Made by a program: the position numbers and the translations under genes
Assembly (NCBI GenBank): GCA_025963635.1
Contig: JAOQAK010000063.1
Location: forward strand, 1 to 64,000
Length of the DNA: 64,000 nucleotides
Reading direction: 5' to 3'
Source: Ferruginibacter sp.
GTDB taxonomy: Bacteria > Bacteroidota > Bacteroidia > Chitinophagales > Chitinophagaceae
Shown here: one piece after another, positions 1-7,477 of the stretch
Position numbering within the stretch: position 1 is the stretch's first letter
Layout: each line of letters begins with the position of its first letter
The notes under the pieces: model-generated
Database searches by the model: none
Told to the model about the DNA's origin: nothing
The model's input: only the letters and a program-made list of their open reading frames with translations

Positions 1-153
1 AATATCTGATATCTGATTTTTTAATGTCTGATATAAAAAGGCGCTTGACGATGCCAATGCTAAGTTAAACAGGCAGTACAGAACTTGAAAAGACAACACC
101 ATTGGAAAGGAAATCAGACATCGCAAATCAGGCATCAGACATTCAAGTTCATT
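1..153. repeat. Inverted heptad-repeat element
   Basis: Positions 1-38 contain ATATCTG-type 7-nt units. Positions 112-153 contain ATCAGAC/ATCAGGC-type 7-nt units, which are the reverse complement of the first set. About 70 nt of unique sequence separates the arms. The element lies downstream of the DUF2851 stop codon and may continue beyond the left edge. It has the same architecture as the elements at 24968-25617, 31136-31310 and 36347-36496, with a different unit sequence. No coding function is seen. Confidence 0.6.
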
Positions 154-180
154 TCTGATTTGTTTGATTTCATTCTTACT

Positions 181-1455
181 TCAGGATGTTTGAGTTACTT
201 GTGGTTTCAGTATCTTGTTTCCTACGGCGCACTCAAGACAACGTTTTTTATTACAGTATTCATTTTTCAACTGGATGAGTGACTGCGAGTCAAAAGCGTT
301 TTTGTTCTCCACTCCTAACAAATCAAACCCTTTAGTGATACTGTTCTTTTCTTCCACGATCTGTTCAAGCCATGATAATGCTTTTTCCTTGTAAGCGTTT
401 TCCCCGTTATGGTGCCCGTATGCAAAAAGAACCGGTATCACTGTATTAATCATAATAGAGTTGATCATCTGTGTCCCCAAATTTTTTTCCTTAAATGCGG
501 TGGCTTCATCAAAAGTGTAATGATAGCTCCAGTAATCATTTGCCGTAACATTTAAACGTTTTTTCACATCCTTCAAATAAATAGTTTCTTTTACAATGGA
601 AAACAAATGAATGCTGTTGTGTATTAGCATGGCAAGCTGTGAAAGCCGCACAGTTGGAAAGTTAGAGGGCCGCATCCTTAAAAAATGCAGCGGTATTTGA
701 ATAGGCTGCAATTGATACTTCTTTCTATAAAACCGATATTCTCTTTGCAGCATTTGCGGATAGTCTTCGAGGAAATCATTTTCAAGCAGTCCAGCCTGGC
801 CGAACAACAATGCTTCTGCCTGGTGCAACTGATTCTTATGTTTCGCTAGTACCGCCAGCGGTAGAGAACATGCCATTTTTTCAAATGCATCGCTGTTTAC
901 AGTGATCCCGAAATTTCTTGCGATCAGCCACCAAAAGGTTTCTTCCCAGTGATTGTTATTTTTAGTAAGATACTCCAGGATAATAGCGGTTTTCTTTTGC
1001 ATCCTTTCAACCAGCAACCTTTCTTTCCAGGCAATCCATATGATCGGAGCTGTTTTACCAATTAGTTTTTCGCAGGCAATAAATGATTTGGCATTCATCA
1101 ACTCATCAAATCTTGCCAGCAATATTTTTGAAACCAGTGTACGCAATTCAAACACCGGGAAGGGTAAGTTCAAATGGATGTCATCCTGCCAAACCACATG
1201 AAGAATGACATTCCCATAATTTTTATCAAGGCTGTGTTTGTGATTGTTCCAGTCCGAGGAAAGAATATGCAATTCGATACTACCTGCCCAGGTGGTATTG
1301 GCTAGTTTTATTTTGCCATCAAGGAAATCCGGTCCCTGGTTGCGGTTAATATTGCCTGGCGAAATAATCAACAGGGGTTCTCCATCTGTTGTGCTCAGTT
1401 CAGTCCTGTTGAAATACTGGAATTGCCAGATGTATTGAAGAAGGCGCTCGTTCAT
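181..1455 (-). CDS. DUF2851 family protein
   Basis: A 424-residue protein opening MNERLLQYIWQFQYF, followed by a segment with GNINRNQGPDFLDGKI. This opening and the full length are typical of the Bacteroidota family DUF2851. The biochemical role of the family is unknown. No signal peptide or membrane segment is visible, so it is probably cytoplasmic. The C-terminus has clustered cysteines (CNKKRCLECAVG), suggesting a structural metal site. It lies downstream of maf on the same strand, separated by a strong hairpin terminator, so it probably has its own promoter. I chose the ATG at 1455 because the family motif starts immediately there. Confidence 0.85.
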   Translation of the reverse strand: MNERLLQYIWQFQYFNRTELSTTDGEPLLIISPGNINRNQGPDFLDGKIKLANTTWAGSIELHILSSDWNNHKHSLDKNYGNVILHVVWQDDIHLNLPFPVFELRTLVSKILLARFDELMNAKSFIACEKLIGKTAPIIWIAWKERLLVERMQKKTAIILEYLTKNNNHWEETFWWLIARNFGITVNSDAFEKMACSLPLAVLAKHKNQLHQAEALLFGQAGLLENDFLEDYPQMLQREYRFYRKKYQLQPIQIPLHFLRMRPSNFPTVRLSQLAMLIHNSIHLFSIVKETIYLKDVKKRLNVTANDYWSYHYTFDEATAFKEKNLGTQMINSIMINTVIPVLFAYGHHNGENAYKEKALSWLEQIVEEKNSITKGFDLLGVENKNAFDSQSLIQLKNEYCNKKRCLECAVGNKILKPQVTQTS

Positions 1456-1597
1456 AAGGGTAGTTTTTAAATGGTCCGAAATGCGGGATCCAGGCTTTGA
1501 TCATTGTACGGAAGAACCAATGTACAAAAACCCATTCAAACATTCAATATTTTTATTATACCAAGTTACTGCCTATTTTGCCAGCACCTGCGCCAAT

Positions 1598-1644
1598 AAA
1601 GATGCCGGTGAGTCACTCTTTGGGAGAGACTCACCGGCATCTTT
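1598..1644. terminator. Strong hairpin terminator below maf
   Basis: A 17-nt perfect stem (AAAGATGCCGGTGAGTC at 1598-1614 pairing with 1628-1644) closes a 13-nt loop. It is flanked by A and T runs, so it can work in both directions. It lies 20 nt below the maf stop on the minus strand and separates that operon from DUF2851. Confidence 0.8.
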
Positions 1645-1664
1645 TAATTGTTCACAACAAACCT

Positions 1665-2276
1665 TTATACAATTCCAATCTTTCTTAGTTCCTGCACTAC
1701 CCTGCTTACCGGCAATCCCATCACGTTATAAAAATCGCCGGATACAGATTTTATTCCAATCACACCAATCCATTCCTGGATGGCATATGCACCGGCTTTA
1801 TCGTAGGGCTTGTATTTATCAACATAAAAAATGATCTGCTCCTGGCTGAGTTCATGAAATTCAACAGCAGTAGTATCTGCAAAGGTGATTTCCTTTTCAT
1901 CATACAAGATGACTACGCCGGTAATTACCAGGTGCTTTTTACCGGAGAGCCCGGTCAGGATGGTTATCGCATCTTCGCGGTCGCGGGGTTTACCAATCAC
2001 CTTATCATCCAACACAACAATGGTATCTGCAGATAGAACGGGCTTTATAAATGCATGCTCCTGTTGAATGGCCAACGCTTTGTTCCGGGCAATGTGTACC
2101 GCTATTTCTGTAAGTGATAAGTTATCGGGATAAGATTCGTCTGTTTCTTTTACCATTATCTCAAAAGGCACTTCTGCCCATTCCAATAATTGTTTGCGCC
2201 GGGGTGATTGAGAGGCCAGGATAATACCCGAAGCTTTAACGGTGGGTTCAGTGTGTTTATTGAGAACTGAATTCAT
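1665..2276 (-). CDS. maf: Maf family nucleotide pyrophosphatase
   Basis: A 203-residue Maf-like protein, the usual length for the family. The signature ILASQSPRRKQLL lies near residue 20, and the catalytic region has ADTIVVLDDKVIGKP and, later, YAIQEWIGVIGIKSVSGD. Characterised Maf proteins hydrolyse non-canonical or modified nucleoside triphosphates (dTTP, UTP, m7GTP or pseudo-UTP depending on subgroup) to the monophosphate. The Q in the IQE motif resembles the YhdE (dTTP/UTP) subgroup, but this is inference. It follows ubiA by 32 nt and ends at a terminator, so it is the last gene of the kdsC-ubiA-maf run. Confidence 0.92.
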   Translation of the reverse strand: MNSVLNKHTEPTVKASGIILASQSPRRKQLLEWAEVPFEIMVKETDESYPDNLSLTEIAVHIARNKALAIQQEHAFIKPVLSADTIVVLDDKVIGKPRDREDAITILTGLSGKKHLVITGVVILYDEKEITFADTTAVEFHELSQEQIIFYVDKYKPYDKAGAYAIQEWIGVIGIKSVSGDFYNVMGLPVSRVVQELRKIGIV

Positions 2277-2308
2277 TAAAAACGTTTTTAAACAGGTGGA
2301 AAGTACGG

Positions 2309-3262
2309 CTATGTATATATTTTGATTAAGATGATAGAGCAGATACCGGTCAGCATCACCAGTTTAATCATTGTGCTGATATGATGGTAATCGGCCGTTA
2401 CTTGTGCCTGGTAAACTTTCTTCAGTATCCAGCAAAGCGGCAAAATCACAAGTAGCAAAACATAGAGTGCACTCAACCACCAACCAATTTGCAAAACATA
2501 AAACTGAACAATAATCAATGTACCGATCAGCACCACCAGCCAAACGCCTACGAACACTTTGGCGGCAGGCACCCCCCATACAATCGGCATAGTTTTACAA
2601 TTGTAGCGTGCGTCCCCCTCCATATCTTCAATATCTTTTACTACCTCCCGCACCAAAGAAATTATAAATGCAAAGCCCGCATACAATGCAGCAAATTTAT
2701 ACACCCTGTGCATAGCCGAAGTTATTGCTGACGGAACATTGCCGGCCACGGGAAACATCGTATTAGTGGCAAAATATAGTACCAGCACCGTCCACGCCGT
2801 TAATCCGGAAATGATAAGATTGCCGGTTAAAAGCTTTTTCTTAAAAGTGGTGGAATACACCCATAACAGTAATGCACAAACGATGTTAGCCAGGATGATC
2901 ACCAAATTTGTTTTCAAACCAACGTAACCGCTTATAGCAAGTCCAACGGTTGTAATCACCAAATGCAAAACAATCGCCCATCGGCGATTAATGATTTTAT
3001 GCACCACCATTTTGGTGGGCTTATTAACAAGGTCAATATTAATATCAAAATAATCGTTGATAATATAGCCCGCCGCAGCAATCAGCACAGATGCGGTTAC
3101 CAGCAGGTAGAACAGGCCGGGTGTTAATTTTTGATTGAGCAGGTAATAATTACCAGGTAAAGCGGGAACAATAATGCAATAAAAAAAAAGCAATTGGGTA
3201 AGCGCAATAAACACAAGATTAGGCCAACGGATCAAACGGAAAAAAGCGGAAAATAATTTCAT
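2309..3262 (-). CDS. UbiA prenyltransferase, geranylgeranylglycerol-phosphate synthase-like
   Basis: A 317-residue integral membrane protein with about eight hydrophobic segments. It carries both Asp-rich motifs of the UbiA superfamily: NDYFDINIDLVNKP near residue 70 and DIEDMEGD near residue 210. These bind Mg2+ and prenyl diphosphate. In Bacteroidota, proteins of this length next to kdsC and maf are usually annotated as geranylgeranylglycerol-phosphate geranylgeranyltransferase-like. The exact acceptor in bacteria is not certain and could be another lipid or quinone precursor. It lies 140 nt below kdsC and 32 nt above maf, consistent with co-transcription. Confidence 0.85.
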   Translation of the reverse strand: MKLFSAFFRLIRWPNLVFIALTQLLFFYCIIVPALPGNYYLLNQKLTPGLFYLLVTASVLIAAAGYIINDYFDINIDLVNKPTKMVVHKIINRRWAIVLHLVITTVGLAISGYVGLKTNLVIILANIVCALLLWVYSTTFKKKLLTGNLIISGLTAWTVLVLYFATNTMFPVAGNVPSAITSAMHRVYKFAALYAGFAFIISLVREVVKDIEDMEGDARYNCKTMPIVWGVPAAKVFVGVWLVVLIGTLIIVQFYVLQIGWWLSALYVLLLVILPLCWILKKVYQAQVTADYHHISTMIKLVMLTGICSIILIKIYT

Positions 3263-3402
3263 GCTGTTATTTCAATTGCTAAAGTGAAATGGTGGTGTGC
3301 CCGGTTTTATGGAGCATAAAAGTCCACAATTTAGCATCTTATTGGTTATTGATTAAATTCTCTTCTCTTGAGAGATAGCGGTCATGCCCCGGCACATTGA
3401 TA

Positions 3403-3924
3403 CTATTTCGAGGCTACGCTGGTATCAAGATCCCAATGGCCATTGAGCTTAAGTACTTTCTCAATCACATCCCTTCCACAGCCTTTACCACCTTTGATGG
3501 GCGAAATGTATTTTGATATCTGTTTTATCTCCTGTACTGCATCTGCCGGGCAACATGGAAGTCCTACCATATTCATTACGGAATAATCAGGAATATCATC
3601 TCCCATATACAGCATCTCCTCAAGCTTACAATTGTTTTCCTCCGCATACTCAAGCAGTTTTTCTTTTTTATTATGAATTCCTAAGTATACGTGCCGTACC
3701 CCCAACTTTTCCAGTCTTTGCCGAACGGGCTCCGAACTGCCGCCAGATATGATGGCAACTCCATAGCCTTTTTTAACGGCAAGCTGTAATGCATACCCGT
3801 CCTTACTGTTCATGTTCCGGGCCATGTCTCCATCCTGTAAAATCACCAGTATCTCTGTAGCCAACACACCGTCAACATCAAAAATAAAAGTTTTTATTGG
3901 CTTGAAAAGTTGCAGTACACTCAT
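3403..3924 (-). CDS. kdsC: KdsC-like HAD phosphatase
   Basis: A 173-residue HAD-superfamily protein of the short, cap-less KdsC type. Motif I is FIFDVDGVLA (nucleophile and acid/base Asp near residues 15-17), motif II is IISGGSS, and motif IV is MGDDIPDY. KdsC removes phosphate from 3-deoxy-D-manno-octulosonate 8-phosphate for the lipopolysaccharide core. The homotetrameric fold matches the length. Its stop-proximal C-terminal tail (CGRDVIEKVL) is typical of the family. It lies 8 nt below the 43-codon gene and is part of the ferredoxin-iscX run. Confidence 0.9.
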   Translation of the reverse strand: MSVLQLFKPIKTFIFDVDGVLATEILVILQDGDMARNMNSKDGYALQLAVKKGYGVAIISGGSSEPVRQRLEKLGVRHVYLGIHNKKEKLLEYAEENNCKLEEMLYMGDDIPDYSVMNMVGLPCCPADAVQEIKQISKYISPIKGGKGCGRDVIEKVLKLNGHWDLDTSVASK

Positions 3925-3932
3925 GTAAATAA

Positions 3933-4064
3933 TTATAAATTGGTTATTGTTCCGGCAGCATTATTAAGCAATTCCTTCAACTGTTCCTGGTAGCGATCAG
4001 AAGATGGTAGTTCCTCCGATGTGATCGTATCCGCTAAAAATTCCCGTACTATCAATGAATGCAT
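3933..4064 (-). CDS. Small 43-residue hypothetical protein between iscX and kdsC
   Basis: Not recognised. Reading the gap by hand gives an ATG at 4064 that overlaps the iscX stop by one base (TAATG), then 43 codons ending at 3933, only 8 nt above kdsC. The product is acidic and mostly helical in appearance, beginning MHSLIVREFLADTI and including SSDRYQEQLKELLNN. Overlap with iscX and tight spacing to kdsC imply translational coupling. No signal peptide, Cys or membrane segment is present. It could be an Fe-S or envelope-related small protein, but no function can be assigned. Confidence 0.6.
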   Translation of the reverse strand: MHSLIVREFLADTITSEELPSSDRYQEQLKELLNNAAGTITNL

Positions 4065-4300
4065 TATTTCTGATTGTCGCGCCATTCATACACCCAACTG
4101 CTTTGTATCATTTCAAGGTGACCTTCATTGCTTTCTTCAGGCTTTCCTTCAAACTTTTCAATTTCCATCACCCATTTGTGCAGGTCGGTAAACCGGATAC
4201 GATAAATTTTACCTTCATTGAATTCATCCCCAAATCGTTCATACAATTTCATGGCAATATCTTCATAATCATTCCAGTGGATAGGTGGCTCGAAAGTCAT
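4064..4300 (-). CDS. iscX: Fe-S cluster assembly protein IscX
   Basis: The 78-residue product starts MTFEPPIHWNDYEDIA and contains RFTDLHKWV and ESNEGHLEMIQSSWVYEW, the classic IscX/YfhJ pattern. IscX binds IscS and iron and modulates cluster assembly on IscU. I chose the ATG at 4300 because the open frame upstream of it is translated 8-mer repeat (residues such as SKLSHYHISKLSHY), not protein. It lies downstream of a [2Fe-2S] ferredoxin, a normal ISC partner, but iscS and iscU are not in the window. hscB is far away at 56.4 kb. Confidence 0.88.
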   Translation of the reverse strand: MTFEPPIHWNDYEDIAMKLYERFGDEFNEGKIYRIRFTDLHKWVMEIEKFEGKPEESNEGHLEMIQSSWVYEWRDNQK

Positions 4301-4308
4301 AGAGTTAT

Positions 4309-4439
4309 AATGTGATAATTTGCTAATGTGATAATGTGATAATTTACTAAATTTATTAAAGTGTATTCTTGAGTACAAAGAGGCAACTGAAGGCTTTAGA
4401 ACATTAGCAAATCAGCTAATTGGCAAATTAGCTAATTAG
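4309..4439. repeat. Inverted octad-repeat element between ferredoxin and iscX
   Basis: The left arm (4309-4358) contains imperfect 8-nt units such as AATGTGAT and AATTTGCT. The right arm (4402-4439) contains units such as AATCAGCT and AATTGGCA in inverted orientation. A 43-nt spacer separates them. It fills the whole gap between the ferredoxin stop (4443) and the iscX start (4300). The architecture is that of the heptad elements elsewhere, but the unit is 8 nt. Confidence 0.6.
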
Positions 4440-4442
4440 AAA

Positions 4443-4778
4443 TCATTCTCCTAAAAACTGCGATTGATCGGGTAATGTAATCATAATGCTGCCGTCACCT
4501 TCCTGCAAAACGCACTGGCAACTGAGTCTTGAATTGATCCGTGGATTTACTGCCCTATCAATAAAATCTTCTTCCCGGTCTGATAATTCTTCCAAAAAAT
4601 CGTCGCCCGATTCTACATAAATATGACACGTACTACAGGCACAAACCCCTCCGCAATTATGGTGTAAATCAATATCGTTCTTCAATGCCACTTCAAGCAA
4701 AGACTGCCCATCTTCTATATTATTCAGCGTGATGGGTGAAAGTCCTTTTTGCTCGAATTTATAAGTAATTGTATACAT
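4443..4778 (-). CDS. [2Fe-2S] ferredoxin, ISC/adrenodoxin type
   Basis: A 111-residue ferredoxin. The cluster loop HHNCGGVCACSTCHIYV supplies Cys in C-x5-C-x2-C spacing, with a fourth Cys in SCQCVL near the C-terminus. Between them is the acidic stretch EELSDREEDFID, typical of the ISC/adrenodoxin group. It probably passes electrons during Fe-S cluster biogenesis, consistent with iscX downstream. The ATG at 4778 (MYTITYKF) is favoured over an upstream TTG because it begins the beta-grasp fold directly. Confidence 0.9.
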   Translation of the reverse strand: MYTITYKFEQKGLSPITLNNIEDGQSLLEVALKNDIDLHHNCGGVCACSTCHIYVESGDDFLEELSDREEDFIDRAVNPRINSRLSCQCVLQEGDGSIMITLPDQSQFLGE

Positions 4779-4834
4779 ATATTTTTTAAGTTCGGGATGC
4801 AAACCTACTGTAGAATAACCATTTCAGGAAAACT

Positions 4835-4841
4835 TACTTTG
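4835..4841 (+). promoter_or_regulatory. Candidate -7 box for the GyrI-like lipoprotein
   Basis: TACTTTG followed by TC resembles the Bacteroidota -7 consensus TAnnTTTG. It would place transcription start near 4848 and leave a leader of about 85 nt before the ATG at 4934. The -33 element is weak. Confidence 0.4.
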
Positions 4842-4933
4842 TCATGGCTCCATTGAACTATTGCGAAATATTTAATTTGCTTGTGAATAATAAAGCATTT
4901 GTCTATTTTTATCACCTTAAAAAATTAAGCCTT

Positions 4934-5572
4934 ATGAAAAAAAACAAATATGGGTTATTATCAATGCTTTTATTTTGCATTGTGCTTATTAGCATTGCAT
5001 GTGGTAACAACCAAACTGATAAGCAAGTGACCGCTGAATCGAAAAAGGATACCCCCCTTGTAAAAGAGTCGGTCGCGGAAACAGCCAAGGGGCCTGTTAT
5101 CAATATAAACGATACGCTTTCAGTAAAACGCATGGTGCTCACGATGAAAGACAGCGCCGCCAACATGGAAAGAGTAGGCATGAAACTCGGAGAAATCTAT
5201 GGTGTAAAACTTGGAGCCATCATTAAGAAATACAACTTAAAAACAACGGGTGCACCGGTAGCGTGGTACAAGGGCCCAAAAGCGCCTTATTTTTTTGAAG
5301 CAGGAATTCCGGTAGATAAAAAACCATCAAAGATGCCACCCGGCGCATACATGAAACAGATAGGAACAGATAGTATCGTGGTGGCTCATTTCTACGGCCC
5401 GTATAACCTATTGCCGCAAGCTTACGAAGCTTTGGGCGAATGGATTAAAGATCATAAAAAAACATTAAAAGGAGCTCCATACGAGATTTATGTGGGCGAC
5501 CCGCTTGATGCGCAGGGCAAACCTAAAGACCCTTATAAGGTTCAGACGGATGTTGTATTTTCCTGGAAATAG
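4934..5572 (+). CDS. GyrI-like (AraC effector-binding fold) lipoprotein
   Basis: A 212-residue protein with an N-terminal lipoprotein signal (Lys-rich start, hydrophobic core, lipobox SIAC near residue 24). The rest resembles the GyrI-like small-molecule-binding fold: it has WYKGPKAPYFFEAGIPVD, VVAHFYGPY and a C-terminal YEIYVGDP segment. The ATG at 4934 is chosen because the 30 codons upstream would precede the signal peptide. Such domains bind hydrophobic ligands; here it would sit on an envelope membrane, perhaps as a ligand-binding or heme-binding (SOUL-like) protein. It is divergent from the ferredoxin and probably monocistronic. Confidence 0.7.
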   Translation: MKKNKYGLLSMLLFCIVLISIACGNNQTDKQVTAESKKDTPLVKESVAETAKGPVININDTLSVKRMVLTMKDSAANMERVGMKLGEIYGVKLGAIIKKYNLKTTGAPVAWYKGPKAPYFFEAGIPVDKKPSKMPPGAYMKQIGTDSIVVAHFYGPYNLLPQAYEALGEWIKDHKKTLKGAPYEIYVGDPLDAQGKPKDPYKVQTDVVFSWK

Positions 5573-5621
5573 TCGTTTACTTTCCCTGGCTGAGGTTGAG
5601 AATATACTTTATGTGCTTTAG

Positions 5622-6389
5622 CTAACAGGGCTCAGGGTTCATGATGCTATCCGTCATTCGTAAGTACATTTTCTTTAACTCCGGATGTTTTGACAACAAA
5701 AGGAGATGGTTGTTGAGGGTTGCGATATCTTTTCTTGCGGCCGGTCCGGTTTGCATGTTTCCAGGCGCATGATCTCTGATCCGCAGGGCAGTTTCCTCAA
5801 TCAATGGCTGCAGCATTTTGAAATCGATGTTTTCTTTTTTACAGTAATTGGCTGCAAGCGTGTACAGGTAATTGGTAAAATTATTAACGATCACCGCAGC
5901 CACGTGTAATTTCAAACGTTGCTCATCATCGATCCTGGACACTATTGGTGAGATCGTTAAAGCGAATTGCTTAATCGTTGAGAATGCTGCTTCTGAATTG
6001 CCATCAATGAGTAAAGGAATGGTAAGTTGCAGATCGGGGTTGTCTTTGCGCAAACTTTGTAAAGGATAAATAACGCCGTAATTCAGTGAAACCATCTTTA
6101 AAACATCCTTTGATACCGAGCCCGCTGTATGCACAATTAATTTATCGCCCACATGAAATAGTTCGTATATCCCCGGGAGTGCTGAATCCACAATGGCTAC
6201 AATATACATATCGGCAGACATGTCCAAACGATTCAGATCATCTTCGAATGCGCAGTTCAACTCGTTTGCAAGCGATTGAGCATGGATAATATCCCTGCTG
6301 TACACCTGGATAATTTCGTGATTTGCTCTCTTAATTAACCTTCCAAATACGCTGGCAACATTTCCCGCTCCTATAATTACTATCCTCAT
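5622..6389 (-). CDS. Rossmann-like and DUF2520 domain protein
   Basis: The 255-residue product starts MRIVIIGAGNVASVFG, a GxGxxG dinucleotide-binding loop, followed by a ProC-like Rossmann domain and a helical C-terminal DUF2520 domain (VNNFTNYLYTLAANYC, PLIEETALRI). The fold resembles F420 or pyrroline-5-carboxylate reductases, but the substrate is unknown. I chose the ATG at 6389 because the Rossmann beta strand starts there. It is divergent from the hydrolase at 6407 with only 17 nt between starts, so their promoters overlap. Confidence 0.85.
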   Translation of the reverse strand: MRIVIIGAGNVASVFGRLIKRANHEIIQVYSRDIIHAQSLANELNCAFEDDLNRLDMSADMYIVAIVDSALPGIYELFHVGDKLIVHTAGSVSKDVLKMVSLNYGVIYPLQSLRKDNPDLQLTIPLLIDGNSEAAFSTIKQFALTISPIVSRIDDEQRLKLHVAAVIVNNFTNYLYTLAANYCKKENIDFKMLQPLIEETALRIRDHAPGNMQTGPAARKDIATLNNHLLLLSKHPELKKMYLRMTDSIMNPEPC

Positions 6390-6393
6390 ATTG

Positions 6394-6401
6394 TATCTTT
6401 G
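6394..6401 (+). promoter_or_regulatory. TATCTTTG box abutting the hydrolase start
   Basis: TATCTTTG is a perfect TAnnTTTG -7 box ending 5 nt before the ATG at 6407. If it is used, transcription would begin at or next to the start codon, giving a leaderless or near-leaderless mRNA. No good -33 TTTG is visible. Confidence 0.45.
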
Positions 6402-6406
6402 ATAAA

Positions 6407-7252
6407 ATGAAATTAAAGCAAAAAATAGCAATTGGCTACATCCGGGCAAAATTTAAAATGATTACTGCCGTTTCAAAACGAAGAGCAGCGGAAAAAGCAT
6501 TTGAATTATTTTGCACACCTTTTTTAAAATCAAGGGTAAGAACACCCGTTATTTTTGAGCAGGCTGAGAAATTACATTTTAAGTTGAACGGGCTAAGGGT
6601 AAATGGATTTCGCTGGAACCACGATCAGCCTCATAAAGTATTGATATTGCATGGTTTTGGATCAGCTGCCCATAAATTTCATCAATATGTTTCGCCCCTG
6701 ATTGAAAAAGGATACGAAGTGCTCGCTTTTGATGCTCCGGCGCACGGTAGCAGTGAAGGCAATATGATCAATGCCGTGCAATATTGCGAAATGATTGAAG
6801 AAGTTGTGAAACGATACGGACCAATAACTGGATTTTTGGCGCATTCTTTTGGTGGGATGGCGCTTAGCCTCGCCATTGAAAAATCCAATCATACAGCAGA
6901 TACAAAAATCGCATTGATCTCGCCTGCTACCGAAACTGTTTCGGCCGTTGATGCCGCCTTCAAAATGCTTCAGTTGAAAGATCCGGAAGTAAGGAAGGAG
7001 TTTGATGATATCATTTATAAAATGAGCGGCCGGAAAACTGAATGGTTTTCAATAAAACGGGCTCTTAAAAATATCAATGCGAGTGTTCTTTGGTTGCATG
7101 ATGAAGATGACGACATCACCCCTCTTGAAGATGCTTTAAAAGTAAAGCAGGAAAATTTCCCCAACGTCCGTTTTATCATTACAAAAGGTCTTGGACATAG
7201 AAAAATTTATGGCGACCTGGCTGTAAAAAAGGAAGTGCTTCAATTTCTTTGA
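6407..7252 (+). CDS. Alpha/beta hydrolase
   Basis: A 281-residue alpha/beta hydrolase. ILHGFGSAAHKF forms the oxyanion region near residue 80, AHSFGGMA is the nucleophile elbow with catalytic Ser near residue 147, and the late LGHRKIYGD segment supplies the catalytic His. An Asp in LWLHDEDDD is the likely acid. No signal peptide is seen, so it is cytoplasmic. The substrate cannot be predicted beyond an ester or thioester. It is transcribed alone, divergent from the DUF2520 gene. Confidence 0.88.
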   Translation: MKLKQKIAIGYIRAKFKMITAVSKRRAAEKAFELFCTPFLKSRVRTPVIFEQAEKLHFKLNGLRVNGFRWNHDQPHKVLILHGFGSAAHKFHQYVSPLIEKGYEVLAFDAPAHGSSEGNMINAVQYCEMIEEVVKRYGPITGFLAHSFGGMALSLAIEKSNHTADTKIALISPATETVSAVDAAFKMLQLKDPEVRKEFDDIIYKMSGRKTEWFSIKRALKNINASVLWLHDEDDDITPLEDALKVKQENFPNVRFIITKGLGHRKIYGDLAVKKEVLQFL

Positions 7253-7284
7253 TAAGCCCCAAGCCATCCCTGGTTTTGTAAGAA

Positions 7285-7434
7285 TTATTTCCATTTTTCA
7301 ATTTTAAAGTAATATTGCAGTTCGGTTTGCACCGGTAAATGACCGTCATTTATTTTTTGTAAGCCGTAGAACTCAATACCATTAAGCTTTTCGGCCGTTA
7401 CCCGACGAGTAAAATCTGGAAAATGTAATCTGCC
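7285..7434 (-). pseudogene. Orphan C-terminal coding fragment without a start codon
   Basis: Between the hydrolase and topA the minus strand has an open frame of 49 sense codons bounded by TAG (7435) and TAA (7285), with no ATG, GTG or TTG. The translation looks protein-like: FTRRVTAEKLNGIEFYGLQ near the middle and LQYYFKIEKWK at the end. It reads like the C-terminus of a cytoplasmic protein whose 5' part was lost. The family is not recognised. It could also be a gene with a rare ATT start. Confidence 0.45.
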
Positions 7435-7477
7435 CTACCTCCCATTTTGGGACCCGGCGAAAAATATACTGTTCATT

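Noticed and set aside
1585..1640. Membrane-protein tail (GIFIGAGAGKIGSNLV) on the minus strand below maf
   Set aside because: Only 17 codons, overlapping the terminator stem; chance is more likely.
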